A DNA stretch of 64,000 nucleotides from Muribaculaceae bacterium (lineage in GTDB: Bacteria > Bacteroidota > Bacteroidia > Bacteroidales > Muribaculaceae): NCBI GenBank assembly GCA_017621845.1, contig JAGASI010000010.1, forward strand, positions 47,327-111,326. Direction: 5' to 3'. The notes beneath the pieces are model-generated. The model was not told the DNA's origin, made no database searches, and was given only the letters and a program-made list of their open reading frames with translations. Made by a program: the position numbers and the translations under genes. Below, piece by piece: positions 53,401-63,199 of the stretch. Position 1 is the stretch's first letter. Each line of letters starts with the position of its first letter.

Positions 53401-56400
53401 TTAATTATTTTGTTCTAAGAGTTTTTTAGCCTCGGCTTTCTGCTGTTTGGCGAGACGCTTGTGGAATTTGCGACGTTGGCGTTTGATGCCACGACGGGCA
53501 AATACACAATAGAGTACAGGGACAAACAACAGCGTCAATATTGTCGAGAAAGTCAAGCCACCGATTACGGCCGTACCCATGGGACGCCACATCTCAGCAC
53601 CCTGGCCGGTGCCTACCGCCATAGGTATCATACCGAGGATAGTGGTGAGAGTGGTCATGACTACTGGACGCAGACGTGAACGGCCGGCGTCAATCACAGC
53701 ACGGCGTATCGACAGGCCTCGCTCGCGGTTCAGGGTGATATAGTCGATGAGCACAATACCGTTTTTGACGACAATACCTATAAGCATGATGGCACCAATC
53801 ATTGACATGATGTTAAGGGTGTGACCGGTGAGGTAGAGAATGATGAACACACCCGAGAAGGCAAACAGAAGTGAAGTCATGATGATAGCCGGGTAGGTAT
53901 AGCTTTCAAACTGGGCTGCCATCACTATATACACGAGGATGACAATCAGGACTGCCAACATCAGCAGGTCGCCGAATGACTCTTGCTGGTCTTCATAACT
54001 ACCGGCAATACTGATAGAGACACCCTGGGGTATATCCATCTTGTCTATAGCAGCACGGGCGGCAGTGACCACCTGACTCATAGGCACGCCTTGAACGATT
54101 GACGAGACAGTGATGATACGCTCGCGGTCCTTACGCTCGATAGTCGGCGGTGAGAAGCGCTCGACGACCTTGCCCACGTCCTTGATACGCACCGATTGGC
54201 CCTGAGCATTATATATCAATATATTCTCGATATCTTCTATAGACTGACGGGACTCCTTGTTATACATGACTTTTATGTCATATTCCTCACCATCTTCGCG
54301 GAATTTGGATGCAGTGGCACCATTGATACGGTTGCGCACATAAGTAGCCGCTGTGGCAAGGTTCAAGCCATACATAGCGAGTTTCTCGCGATCAAAGTCT
54401 ATCTGGTATTCAGGTTGGTAGTCTGAACGAGAAATGGTGATATCGGCAGTGCCGGGTATTTTTTGCAACTCGGCCTTGAGCATCTGTGCCACCGAGTCAG
54501 TCTCGTCAAAGTCATAGCCATAGATTTCAAAGTCCACAGTTGACTGACCACCCATCGAGCCTCCACGGTTACCACCGACATTGACCAACGCTTTCTTATA
54601 CTCGGGATATTGTAGCAAGTCTTGTCGCATGCCGGCAGCGATGTCGGTTATATGTCGGTCACGGTCACCCGGGTCACTGAGTTTGATATTCATCGAGACG
54701 ATATGAGGGCCGTTATCTGACAGCGAGGCCCATGTATTATCACTGCTTGCCGAGCCTACACTATAGTTGATGGTCTTTATCTCGGGGTACTTTTGTTGCC
54801 ACTCCTTGACCAGACGGTCGGTCACTTCCTTTGAGACCTCCACGCGTGTACCGATAGGCAGCTCAAGATTGACACCCAGACGTCCGTCATCATTGGTGGG
54901 GAAAAACTCAGTACCCACATGTTTGACCAATTGCAATGAGCCAAAGAAAGTTGCCAGACACAGAACGATGGTGATAATCTTGTGTGACACCACCCAACGC
55001 AACAAGGAAGCATAGCCATTATCAAAGGCGTCAAGCCCCTTTTCAATAGGACGGAAGAAGATATTATAGAGCTTGGAATGATGATGGTTGAGGCGCAACA
55101 TCTGGCTACATAACATAGGAGTGAGCGACAACGCACATGTTGTAGAGATAACCATCATTATGGTCACCATCCAGCCCAACTGACGGAAGAGAACGCCGGT
55201 CATACCGGTAACCAAGGTCAGCGGGAAGAATACTGCGATAAGGGTCAGCGTCGAGGCTACAACCGAGATGGCCACCTCGTTGGTACCATGGACGGCAGCT
55301 TGTTTGGGGTCTGAGCCTCGCTCGATATGGGTCGTGACATTTTCCAATACCACGATGGCATCATCCACCACCATACCGATAGATATGGACAGTGCCGACA
55401 GTGATACTATATTCAACGAGTCTCCCGTTATCGCCAGATAGATAAATGAGGCTATCAGGGATATAGGAATGGTGATGGTAATAATAACAGTAGCACGCCA
55501 CCGGCCCAGGAACAGAAATACTACCAGCACCACAAACAGAAGTGCATACAGCACAGTCTCGATAAGCGAGTCAATGGTATTGCGGATATTGTCCGAGGTG
55601 TCAACAATGATGTCAAGCTTGACATCCGAGGGGAGGCGCTTCTGTAAATCGGGCAACATCTTCAGCACCTTGTTGGAAATCTCCACCGAGTTGGCGCCCG
55701 ACTGTTTCTGGACTACAATCATGGCTCCCTTTAGTCCATTATTATAAGTTTCCTGAGCTCTTTCCTCGAGGGAGTCATCAATTTTGGCTACATCCGAGAG
55801 ATAGACGTTGCGTCCGTCGTGGGTGCCTATAACGAGGTTCTTGAGTTGGTCAGATGATGTAAATTCACCCTGAACACGCATCGAATATGTATCGTTACCG
55901 ATATCAAACGAGCCGCCTGGAATGTTACGGTTCTCATTGGCAACGATAGATGATATACCCTCGATGGTAAGGTTGTATGCTTCAAGGCGTGCAGGATCGA
56001 CATAGACGTGTATCTCGCGCTTGGGAGCACCCGAAATAGATACCGAACCGACACCGGGGACACGAGCCAAGGGGTTGGTGACAGCGTCCTCGAGGATTTT
56101 GTAAAGACCGGGCATAGACTCGCTGGCTTGGACCGACAGTAACATGATAGGAATCATATCGGTCGAGAACTTGAAGATGGTGGGGTTCTCGGCATCGTCG
56201 GGCAACTGGGATGCTATCATGTCCAATTTGTCTCGCACATCGTTGGTAATGACATCAATGTCGTTACCATACTCAAACTCGAGTGTTATTACCGAGATAT
56301 TCTCACGCGACTTGGACGAGATATGTTTAAGATTGGACACAGAGTTAAGAACATTCTCGAGTGGGCGAGTGACATTCTGCTCAATATCCTGGGCTGAGGC

Positions 56401-56559
56401 GCCGGGATAGGAGGTCATCACCATGATGGTGTTGGTCTCGATATCGGGATATAGGTCGATGGGGAGCTTGCTCAATGAGAACAAGCCCATGATTACCACA
56501 GCGACAAAGCACAGGGTAGTCATGATAGGTCGCTTGACCGCGCTTCCGTATAGACTCAT
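53401..56559 (-). CDS. RND multidrug-efflux-type inner membrane transporter
   Basis: 1052 residues, the standard AcrB/HAE-1 length, with two six-helix blocks. Characteristic segments: VKRPIMTTLCFVAVVIMGLFSLSKLPIDLYPDIETNTI, TSYPGASAQDIEQNVTRPLENVLN, SISIGMVVDDAIVVLENV (proton-relay Asp pair VVDD in TM4) and IGAIMLIGIVVKNGIVLIDY. It exports substrates from the periplasm or inner leaflet using proton import. Order in the transcript: TolC, adaptor, RND, PG0541. Substrate not predictable. Confidence 0.95.
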   Translation of the reverse strand: MSLYGSAVKRPIMTTLCFVAVVIMGLFSLSKLPIDLYPDIETNTIMVMTSYPGASAQDIEQNVTRPLENVLNSVSNLKHISSKSRENISVITLEFEYGNDIDVITNDVRDKLDMIASQLPDDAENPTIFKFSTDMIPIMLLSVQASESMPGLYKILEDAVTNPLARVPGVGSVSISGAPKREIHVYVDPARLEAYNLTIEGISSIVANENRNIPGGSFDIGNDTYSMRVQGEFTSSDQLKNLVIGTHDGRNVYLSDVAKIDDSLEERAQETYNNGLKGAMIVVQKQSGANSVEISNKVLKMLPDLQKRLPSDVKLDIIVDTSDNIRNTIDSLIETVLYALLFVVLVVFLFLGRWRATVIITITIPISLIASFIYLAITGDSLNIVSLSALSISIGMVVDDAIVVLENVTTHIERGSDPKQAAVHGTNEVAISVVASTLTLIAVFFPLTLVTGMTGVLFRQLGWMVTIMMVISTTCALSLTPMLCSQMLRLNHHHSKLYNIFFRPIEKGLDAFDNGYASLLRWVVSHKIITIVLCLATFFGSLQLVKHVGTEFFPTNDDGRLGVNLELPIGTRVEVSKEVTDRLVKEWQQKYPEIKTINYSVGSASSDNTWASLSDNGPHIVSMNIKLSDPGDRDRHITDIAAGMRQDLLQYPEYKKALVNVGGNRGGSMGGQSTVDFEIYGYDFDETDSVAQMLKAELQKIPGTADITISRSDYQPEYQIDFDREKLAMYGLNLATAATYVRNRINGATASKFREDGEEYDIKVMYNKESRQSIEDIENILIYNAQGQSVRIKDVGKVVERFSPPTIERKDRERIITVSSIVQGVPMSQVVTAARAAIDKMDIPQGVSISIAGSYEDQQESFGDLLMLAVLIVILVYIVMAAQFESYTYPAIIMTSLLFAFSGVFIILYLTGHTLNIMSMIGAIMLIGIVVKNGIVLIDYITLNRERGLSIRRAVIDAGRSRLRPVVMTTLTTILGMIPMAVGTGQGAEMWRPMGTAVIGGLTFSTILTLLFVPVLYCVFARRGIKRQRRKFHKRLAKQQKAEAKKLLEQNN

Positions 56560-56595
56560 TGTTTTTTTATGGGATTGGATGATAAGTTTGAGCGA

Positions 56596-57624
56596 TTACT
56601 TCTTGATTTGGGCTTTGGACCCGTCATTGAGTCGGCTTTGACCGGCAATAACGATGGTATCGCCTTCTGAGACGCCGGATATGAGTTCATAGGAGTCACC
56701 CAACCGTTGGCCAAGTTCGACCTTGTTATAGGATACTGTACCGTTTTTGTATACATATACATATTGGTTACCCGAGCCTTTCTGCTTGACTACGGCACGG
56801 TCTGATATAACGACACGCCGTTGAGTCTCTCGCGAAAGTTTGACACGGGCAAACATACCCGGGAACAGGCGTCCATCTCTATTGGGAACAATAACCTCGG
56901 CTTGGAAAGTGCGTGTCGCGGGATCGATATTGGGGTAGATGCGTGATATGGAGGCATCGATTGTCTCACCGGGGAAAGCATCAAACGATACGCTCACCGA
57001 CATGCCGGCTTTGATAATCGAGCGGTCGTTCTCGGTAATTGAAATGATAAGTTTGACCGATGGCGTAATCTGCCCCACGGTAAGAATAGGCGTGGAGCCG
57101 GACATATCGCCGGGGTCTTGGTTGCGGGCAGTCACAACACCGGTAATGGGCGATTTCAGTACAGTATTTTCCAAGACGTTATGGTACTGGGTCTTCTGGG
57201 CATCAACTTGGGCCTTGAGTTGGTCTACTTGAGCCTGAGTGCCCGAACCGATATTCAACAGCTGGACAGCCCGGTTGTAATCACGCTCGAGTTGGTCGAG
57301 AGTAACTTTAAGTTGTGAGGCATTGGTGTTATCCATGATTACAAGAGTTTGCCCTCGCGAGACATGGTCACCGGCCTCCACGGTGATTGATTTGATGCGG
57401 TTTGGAGAGCTTGGACTGATATTGTTGGTGTTAAATGCCTCAACGGTAGCAGTATATTCCTTGACTTGGTCAACGTCTTGCACCGTAGCGGTAGTGACCT
57501 CGATGACGGCAATTTCGTCTTTAGTTTGTGCGGCATCCCGGTCTTTGGCATCGTCACTGCCACCACAGGCAGCCATGCCAAGCACCATAAGAGCCAAGGT
57601 AGGAAGGGTATATCGGTAGTTCAT
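56596..57624 (-). CDS. RND efflux periplasmic adaptor lipoprotein (MFP)
   Basis: 342 residues. Lipobox MAAC (Cys20) anchors it in the inner membrane. Lipoyl halves SITVEAGDHVSRGQTLVIMD and TVLKSPITGVVTARNQDPGDM flank a helical hairpin (LDQLERDYNRAVQLLNIGSGTQAQVDQLKAQVDAQ). The barrel and membrane-proximal domains end with SGVSEGDTIVIAGQSRLNDGSKAQ. It links the RND pump to TolC and lies 36 bases upstream of the RND gene. Confidence 0.94.
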   Translation of the reverse strand: MNYRYTLPTLALMVLGMAACGGSDDAKDRDAAQTKDEIAVIEVTTATVQDVDQVKEYTATVEAFNTNNISPSSPNRIKSITVEAGDHVSRGQTLVIMDNTNASQLKVTLDQLERDYNRAVQLLNIGSGTQAQVDQLKAQVDAQKTQYHNVLENTVLKSPITGVVTARNQDPGDMSGSTPILTVGQITPSVKLIISITENDRSIIKAGMSVSVSFDAFPGETIDASISRIYPNIDPATRTFQAEVIVPNRDGRLFPGMFARVKLSRETQRRVVISDRAVVKQKGSGNQYVYVYKNGTVSYNKVELGQRLGDSYELISGVSEGDTIVIAGQSRLNDGSKAQIKK

Positions 57625-57659
57625 TGTGATGATATAATATGATGACTTGTAATTTTTAT

Positions 57660-59045
57660 TTATTTGTTGATATCAGTATTGGCCGAGCCCAGGAGATACT
57701 CGAGGTCGCTGTTGGCCACAAGGTAATTATAGATGGCCTGGAAATAACTCAATCGCGAACGGGTAAGGGATAGCTCTGAGTCACGCAGGTCAAGATAAGA
57801 GGCGGCACCGATGTTAAAGCTTTCTTGCATGATGGTGTGGGCTCGGTCGGCCTGTTTGACGCTCTCTGAGCAAGTGGCAATCTGCTTGACATTTAGATGT
57901 ATGTTGTCTTTAGCGAGCTTAACCTGCATGTCAACTGTCCGCTCGATATTGTCACGTTGGAGACGATTCTGCATCAGTTGCAGTTCTGATGACTTGATAG
58001 CATTGTAGCGTGACCCGCCCTGAAAAAGGGGAAAACTGAGTGTAAGGCCAACAGTTGAGTAGGGCGACCATCTGAGGTTCTTGAAAGGTGATCCATTGGA
58101 CATAGCCGTCCAGTTGTAGTTGGCTGAGAGGGCCAGAGTGGGATACCATGCCATCTTATTGACGCGGAGAGCCTGCTCGAGGGTCTGATTTTGCAGGTTA
58201 TTCATTACCAGAGAGGTATTATTGGAGTAGTCGGTCGGTAGAGACATGACGTCTTCATACATGGTTTTCTCATAGTCTGAGAGTTGTCCGGCCACATCAA
58301 AGTCGGTATCGCGATCAACCCCCATCAACACCATGAGCTGGAGATGGGCCTGCCGTATAGCTATGTCAGCCTGAATAAGCTCGGGCTCAACGTTTTTCAT
58401 AGCTACCGATGTGCGCAGGACGTCATAGTCTGAGGCATCGCCCAGCGCAAACCGTTTGGAATATATATCATGGGTAAGGGCCGCCATGTCATAGCTTTGT
58501 TGAATGACTTTCTTGGAGTCCTTGGCCAACAAGAGTGCATAATAGGCATCTTTAACCTGATTGATAAGATCAAGGCGTGAAGCCCTGGCTTGTTCGACAC
58601 TCTGGAGTATCTGGGCATCGGAAAGCTTGAGCGAGGCCCACAGCTGGGGCGCGATCAATGGCACTGAAGCTTGAAATCCTACCGAGTAGGAGTTGTCAAG
58701 TCCCATCTTGATACCGTCATTTTTCTTGGACTCGGATGAGGACTCTTGTGTAGTCCCTCCCTCGGTCTCATCACCCATCCCCGGGTAAGAGCCGAGATTC
58801 ATGTACATGGTCTGTTTGGCAAGTGTGCGATTATATTGAGCACCAAATGATACGGTTGGAAGAAGTTGAGCTAATACATCCTTACGCGAATAATCGGTGC
58901 GTTTAATCTCTATATCAGCGACTTGGATGGTAGGACTTTCGCTCAGAGCAATTTTAAGACAATCATCAAGGGTCAACTCAGTAGCCGCATGGACCGTCGT
59001 GCCCCCTAATACTAACGAAATAATCAGTGATGTGCAGAATTTCAT
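57660..59045 (-). CDS. TolC family outer-membrane efflux protein
   Basis: 461 residues with signal peptide (cleavage after VHAA). TELTLDDCLKIALSESPTIQVADIEIKRTDYSRKDV and the second repeat NMAWYPTLALSANYNW...VGLTLSFPLFQGGSRYNAIKSSELQL show the duplicated outer-membrane-efflux-protein fold; the C-terminal helix contains AASYLDLRDSELSLTRSRLSYFQAIYNYLVANSDLEYLLG. It is first in the efflux operon, 35 bases before the adaptor gene. A promoter-like TAACTTTG on the minus strand (59098-59105) lies 52 bases upstream. Confidence 0.95.
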   Translation of the reverse strand: MKFCTSLIISLVLGGTTVHAATELTLDDCLKIALSESPTIQVADIEIKRTDYSRKDVLAQLLPTVSFGAQYNRTLAKQTMYMNLGSYPGMGDETEGGTTQESSSESKKNDGIKMGLDNSYSVGFQASVPLIAPQLWASLKLSDAQILQSVEQARASRLDLINQVKDAYYALLLAKDSKKVIQQSYDMAALTHDIYSKRFALGDASDYDVLRTSVAMKNVEPELIQADIAIRQAHLQLMVLMGVDRDTDFDVAGQLSDYEKTMYEDVMSLPTDYSNNTSLVMNNLQNQTLEQALRVNKMAWYPTLALSANYNWTAMSNGSPFKNLRWSPYSTVGLTLSFPLFQGGSRYNAIKSSELQLMQNRLQRDNIERTVDMQVKLAKDNIHLNVKQIATCSESVKQADRAHTIMQESFNIGAASYLDLRDSELSLTRSRLSYFQAIYNYLVANSDLEYLLGSANTDINK

Positions 59046-59097
59046 CGATTATATTTTATTGAGATGTGATATGTTATGGTTTAAGGGAAAATCGTTG

Positions 59098-59105
59098 CAA
59101 AGTTA
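59098..59105 (-). promoter_or_regulatory. -7 promoter box of the efflux operon
   Basis: The minus strand reads TAACTTTG, a full TAnnTTTG match. Confidence 0.5.
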
Positions 59106-59283
59106 GACAATATGCTAATAGTAAGATGTTAAGAGTTAATAAAAAAGCCAATACTGCCACTATATTGGCAATATTGACCAACTGATGTTTCAACAGCTCC
59201 TTATATAAACCTATATTTATTGTATGTCCTCCTAAGTTTATAATTAAGAAGCAAAATCGAGTTAAATTAAGAGACTGTTTATA

Positions 59284-60033
59284 TTACTTGGCTGGATTGT
59301 CGAGAGCGATACGACGCCAGATTGGGTTGGGGATTAAACGCCATAGAGCAGTGACTACGGCCCATCGGGAGTCGATAGTTGTGACACGGCGGCGACGCAG
59401 TATGGCGCGCTCGATACGCGGTGCCACATAGTCAACTGACATCAGCATGGGATAATTGTGCCGTGATACATCCAACAAATCGGTATTGACAAATCCGGGG
59501 CGTATCTCGGTAACGGCGACATTGACATGTTGTTGATGGGCAAGCTGGTCAATCGCTTGAAGGTATCGGGACTGGTAGGCTTTGGAGGCACTGTAGGTTG
59601 CCGAGATGCCGATGCCCTTGGTGCCGGCAATGGAAGTTATGGCCGCAATCTGACCCCGGTTGACATTAGCGGTATCCTTGAAGTATTTATAGGCGGCGTT
59701 TACCATACGTGTAAACCCCATTACGTTGACCTGAAGTGTGTGCATATCCTTGGCCGGGTCAAGCTCGGGGTTGTTCCATCCCGTTCCGGCACACAACAAC
59801 ATTACATCCATGCCACCAAGTCGCTCTATAAGGTCATAGAAGTGTTTGACGGCGTCTGAGGCAGTGACATCTATGTAGGTATATTGTACGTTGTCGGGAT
59901 ATTGGGATTGAAGCGCGGCCAATGGTTCGGTACGGCGAGCCGATACTCCTACTTTCCATCCCATGCGAGCAAAATCTGAGGCCACCTTATATCCCATGCC
60001 TGAAGATGCCCCGATGACTATAATACGTTTCAT
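59284..60033 (-). CDS. Short-chain dehydrogenase/reductase
   Basis: 249 residues from ATG 60033, where MKRIIVIGASSGMGYKVASDFARMG begins; the frame is open 26 codons further but would then overlap the preceding gene. NAD(P) motif GASSGMG, LLCAGTG, ITSIAG and YSASKAYQSRYLQAI (catalytic Tyr and Lys) are complete, as is the C-terminal part (YVAPRIERAILRRRRVTTIDSRWAVVTALWRLIP). It resembles the broken SDR at 49242 and gives the expected length for that family. It lies 49 bases downstream of the DUF6048 gene. Confidence 0.9.
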   Translation of the reverse strand: MKRIIVIGASSGMGYKVASDFARMGWKVGVSARRTEPLAALQSQYPDNVQYTYIDVTASDAVKHFYDLIERLGGMDVMLLCAGTGWNNPELDPAKDMHTLQVNVMGFTRMVNAAYKYFKDTANVNRGQIAAITSIAGTKGIGISATYSASKAYQSRYLQAIDQLAHQQHVNVAVTEIRPGFVNTDLLDVSRHNYPMLMSVDYVAPRIERAILRRRRVTTIDSRWAVVTALWRLIPNPIWRRIALDNPAK

Positions 60034-60082
60034 ATCGACATTCTTTATATACCTGCCAGCATTATCGTTTCGCTCAACGCAT

Positions 60083-61075
60083 TCAATATCCTGAATCAGT
60101 GGATACTTCATCGTTGTCCGAAGGCAAGACTCGGTTTTTGGAAGACTGACGCGGGGAGTGCTCCTCGGGCTCAGTGGCAGGTTGGTTATCCGGAATATTA
60201 ACCTCCGGTGTCTTATTTTTGTTCAGTCCTATAGTATATGAAAACGTAAAAGCTCCCGACAGCGACGAGTTGAAAGTGCCATAACCGGGTATATACCATG
60301 GATTGCCCGTCTTGGGTGACGAGTGGTGAAGCAGTGTGTGGTACTTGATTGACCATCCGGCCGAAAAAGGCCCCCATATATTTACTCTGAGACCAATACC
60401 TACCTCAAACCATCCAGCGGTCACCGAAGTCGAGGGAATAGTGATATGTACAGGGTCTCCCCAATAGTCACCCGAGAGTGTTGCATCAGGAATTTCATAT
60501 TTGAAAGCCGAGAACCCATATCTCACACCGGCAAAAAATTTATAATCGGGATTGGAATTATATAAAAAATTGTAGTCGGCACCGATTTTGAAGTATGGAG
60601 CCAAGGGTGAACGGTAAGTAAAATTATTACCCGAGGGAGTGTTCTTGGACATACCGAAGCCGGCTTCAAATGTAGGGAAATAACGGTTATGCATATTCAG
60701 CGACGCCGAAAAGTCGACACCTCCATATTTCTGTCCGAATATTCTCATTATCGGATCCCAGATATTCACACCCACCGTCACGTCACATAGTAACGGATAT
60801 TTCATCTTGGGAGGCGCCGGCAACAAAGTAGAGTCAATCCACTCGGTACCGGTAACGGTATCAACCATGATTGTGCGACCCTGGGCATCATGATAGTGGG
60901 TAGAGCGGGCACGGCGTTGCTCAAGCTGGCGCTTAAGTATCAATGCCGAGTCGACAGGTTGACGGCGGGCATCAGGAGCCGTAACCGGTGTGATGCGGCG
61001 CTGTGCCATTATGCCGGGAACAACAACGCTCAAGATCAATATCAGCCCAATGGCTGTCATTAACAGTCGTTTCAT
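60083..61075 (-). CDS. DUF6048 family outer-membrane-barrel protein
   Basis: 330 residues with signal peptide (about 1-24, GIMAQ). Strand-rich mature part: LLCDVTVGVNIWDPIMRIFGQKYGGVDFSASLNMHNRYFPTFEAGFGM, FKIGADYNFLY, YKFFAGVRYGFSAFKYEI and AGWSIKYHTLLHH are the DUF6048 pattern. A disordered acidic tail (about 290-330) is unusual for a barrel. Start overlaps the upstream DUF6452 gene by 4 bases; these two families are regular neighbours in Bacteroidales. Function unknown. Confidence 0.8.
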   Translation of the reverse strand: MKRLLMTAIGLILILSVVVPGIMAQRRITPVTAPDARRQPVDSALILKRQLEQRRARSTHYHDAQGRTIMVDTVTGTEWIDSTLLPAPPKMKYPLLCDVTVGVNIWDPIMRIFGQKYGGVDFSASLNMHNRYFPTFEAGFGMSKNTPSGNNFTYRSPLAPYFKIGADYNFLYNSNPDYKFFAGVRYGFSAFKYEIPDATLSGDYWGDPVHITIPSTSVTAGWFEVGIGLRVNIWGPFSAGWSIKYHTLLHHSSPKTGNPWYIPGYGTFNSSLSGAFTFSYTIGLNKNKTPEVNIPDNQPATEPEEHSPRQSSKNRVLPSDNDEVSTDSGY

Positions 61076-61623
61076 AGCTTTATGATTTTGCCGGACGTGG
61101 ATTGGGAAGCCTCGGCATCAACACGGAAGTATATATTAATAGCGACCTGATCGAGATTGGTAATCAACGGGGTGGCTATGGACACCGAGTCTATGAGATG
61201 GTCGGTGTAGGAGCATCGGTCAACATTATAACGGTACATCACGCCACAATCATCTGAGGCAAACCAAGGCTCAGCTTGGTAATCAAGACTGATGGTGTCA
61301 TTGAGTTCAGGAAAATCGAGGTTTTTCCATTTATAGCTGATACACCATGAGGTAGTATTGGCTGTGGCATGCATCGGAAGATATACCCGGGATATTTTAT
61401 CGCCGGGTGTTACCAGCATACTGTCCCCGGGCGCGCCTATGCCGTGTATCTGCAGAGAATCGAGTGCAATAACCTGACCTGATGATGAGGAATAAAATTC
61501 GGCCAACGGTATTGCACTGCGGTTGTCGGTACATCCCGAGGTGTTACATGATGTCAGTGTCAACAATATTGCTCCCACTGCCAACAATAAAAGTTTAATC
61601 TTATGTATCAGTATTTTTCCCAT
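61072..61623 (-). CDS. DUF6452 family lipoprotein
   Basis: 183 residues. The signal peptide ends at lipobox LTSC (Cys26). Four further cysteines (TSGC, SWC, DDC, DRC) may form disulfides. RVYLPMHATANTTSWCISYKW and DSVSIATPLITNLDQVAINIYF are typical of the family. It overlaps the DUF6048 gene by 4 bases and the nitroreductase gene by 16 bases. Likely exposed in the periplasm or surface with its DUF6048 partner; role unknown. Confidence 0.8.
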   Translation of the reverse strand: MGKILIHKIKLLLLAVGAILLTLTSCNTSGCTDNRSAIPLAEFYSSSSGQVIALDSLQIHGIGAPGDSMLVTPGDKISRVYLPMHATANTTSWCISYKWKNLDFPELNDTISLDYQAEPWFASDDCGVMYRYNVDRCSYTDHLIDSVSIATPLITNLDQVAINIYFRVDAEASQSTSGKIIKL

Positions 61624-62123
61624 CTGATGATTTCTTGCATGGGTTTGCGTATCTTTTGAGGCAGAGGATCACCTTCGGCGGCATATCCTATAGGAAGAAG
61701 AGCCACAGGCTCCACTCCATGGGGCAGTGATAAAGCCTCGACTGTAGCCTCGACATCAAAGCTACATACCCAGCACGACGCCAATCCATGGTCTGTAGCC
61801 GACAACGTCAAGTGTTCGACAGCTATGGCGAGATCTATATCGGTGTGGTCTTTGTCATCGGCCTGACGATGCCAGGCAAGGTCATGGTGACCACATGCCA
61901 CGATGACAACCGGTGCATCAAGAAATGCCGGTCGAGACTTAGCCAATATCTTATGTCGAGTAGTCTCGTCACGCACGACGATAAATGTCCACGGCTGTTT
62001 GTTACATGCCGAAGGTGCCAGACGAGCAGCCTCCATAACGTCGAGTAGCAATTGGTCGTCAACAGGCTCGGTTTTATAGGCCCGACACGAATATCGTTGA
62101 GTTAATAGTTGGTTAAACTGCAT
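61608..62123 (-). CDS. Nitroreductase family FMN-dependent oxidoreductase
   Basis: 171 residues. LLTQRYSCRAYKTEPVDDQLLLDVMEAARLAPSACNKQPWTFIVV is the FMN-binding start of the family; DIDLAIAVEHLTLSATDHGLASCWVCSFD and PVALLPIGYAAEGDPLPQKIRKP complete it. NAD(P)H-dependent reduction of nitro or quinone compounds is the family activity. It is first of four overlapping genes read towards lower coordinates. Confidence 0.93.
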   Translation of the reverse strand: MQFNQLLTQRYSCRAYKTEPVDDQLLLDVMEAARLAPSACNKQPWTFIVVRDETTRHKILAKSRPAFLDAPVVIVACGHHDLAWHRQADDKDHTDIDLAIAVEHLTLSATDHGLASCWVCSFDVEATVEALSLPHGVEPVALLPIGYAAEGDPLPQKIRKPMQEIIRWEKY

Positions 62124-62168
62124 GGTTTGTATGAATTAGCGGACAGGTCAAACTGACCGACCCTCATA

Positions 62169-63140
62169 TTAATTTATAGGTTGTTTAATATTTAATTCTT
62201 GTTCTATCTCATATTGATTACGACCGGGCGAATTTCTAACTACCAGCTCGCCTACAAATCCGGCCAGGAACAACTGGCTGCCCAGTATCATCAACACCAG
62301 TGAGATATAAAAATAGGGTGAATCAGTAACCAATATGTAGTGATTGCCATGATACATATTATATAACTTTATGGCTCCCACAGCGATAACGGCAATAAAG
62401 CCCAGAAAGAACATCAACGACCCCATCAGCCCAAAAAAGTGCATGGGTTTGGCACCAAACTTACCTGTAAACCATAGCGTCAACAAGTCAAGATATCCGT
62501 TGACAAATCGGTCAAGGCCAAACTTGGTCTTACCATACTTACGTGCCCGGTGTTGTACAACTTTCTCGCCAATCTTGCCAAATCCGGCATTTTTAGCCAG
62601 ATACGGTATATAGCGGTGCATGTCACCATATACCTCTATGTGTTTGACCACTGCCGAGCGATAAGCCTTCAGTCCACAGTTAAAGTCATGGAGGTTTTTG
62701 ATACCGCTGACCTTGCGTGCCGTGGCATTGAACAGCTTGGTGGGTATAGTCTTGGACAGAGGGTCATAACGTTTTTTCTTGTACCCCGACACCAGGTCAT
62801 AACCCTCCTCGGTTATCATGCGGTAAAGCTCGGGGATCTCGTCGGGACTATCCTGCAAGTCGGCATCCATAGTGATGACAACATTTCCTCGCGTGCGTTG
62901 AAAGCCGGTGTTCAATGCCGGAGATTTACCATAGTTGCGACGAAAGCTCACACCCTTGACATTAGGATTACTCTCACTGAGTTTTTCAATAACTTTCCAT
63001 GACTCATCGGTCGAGCCATCATTGATAAATAGTATCTCGTAAGTAAAATTGTTTTCCTCCATGACACGACGTATCCAGGCCTCAAGCTCGGGCAACGACT
63101 CGGCTTCATTATACAGAGGAACGACAACTGAAATATCCAT
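62169..63140 (-). CDS. Family 2 glycosyltransferase (DPM1/GtrB-like) with membrane tail
   Basis: 323 residues. GT2 domain about 1-230: ISVVVPLYNEAESLPELEAWI, FINDGSTDESW and VITMDADLQDSPDEIPELY (DxD). Two membrane segments follow (about 235-260 and 272-300), as in polyprenyl-phosphate glycosyltransferases such as GtrB. It would load a sugar onto undecaprenyl phosphate at the inner membrane for later use in glycan modification. The DUF4199 gene lies 59 bases upstream on the same strand, the standard pairing in Bacteroidetes. Confidence 0.93.
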   Translation of the reverse strand: MDISVVVPLYNEAESLPELEAWIRRVMEENNFTYEILFINDGSTDESWKVIEKLSESNPNVKGVSFRRNYGKSPALNTGFQRTRGNVVITMDADLQDSPDEIPELYRMITEEGYDLVSGYKKKRYDPLSKTIPTKLFNATARKVSGIKNLHDFNCGLKAYRSAVVKHIEVYGDMHRYIPYLAKNAGFGKIGEKVVQHRARKYGKTKFGLDRFVNGYLDLLTLWFTGKFGAKPMHFFGLMGSLMFFLGFIAVIAVGAIKLYNMYHGNHYILVTDSPYFYISLVLMILGSQLFLAGFVGELVVRNSPGRNQYEIEQELNIKQPIN

Positions 63141-63199
63141 ATAGAGAAATATTGGGAAGTTAAATTATAAATTAATCTGATTTAAACTTATTAATAATG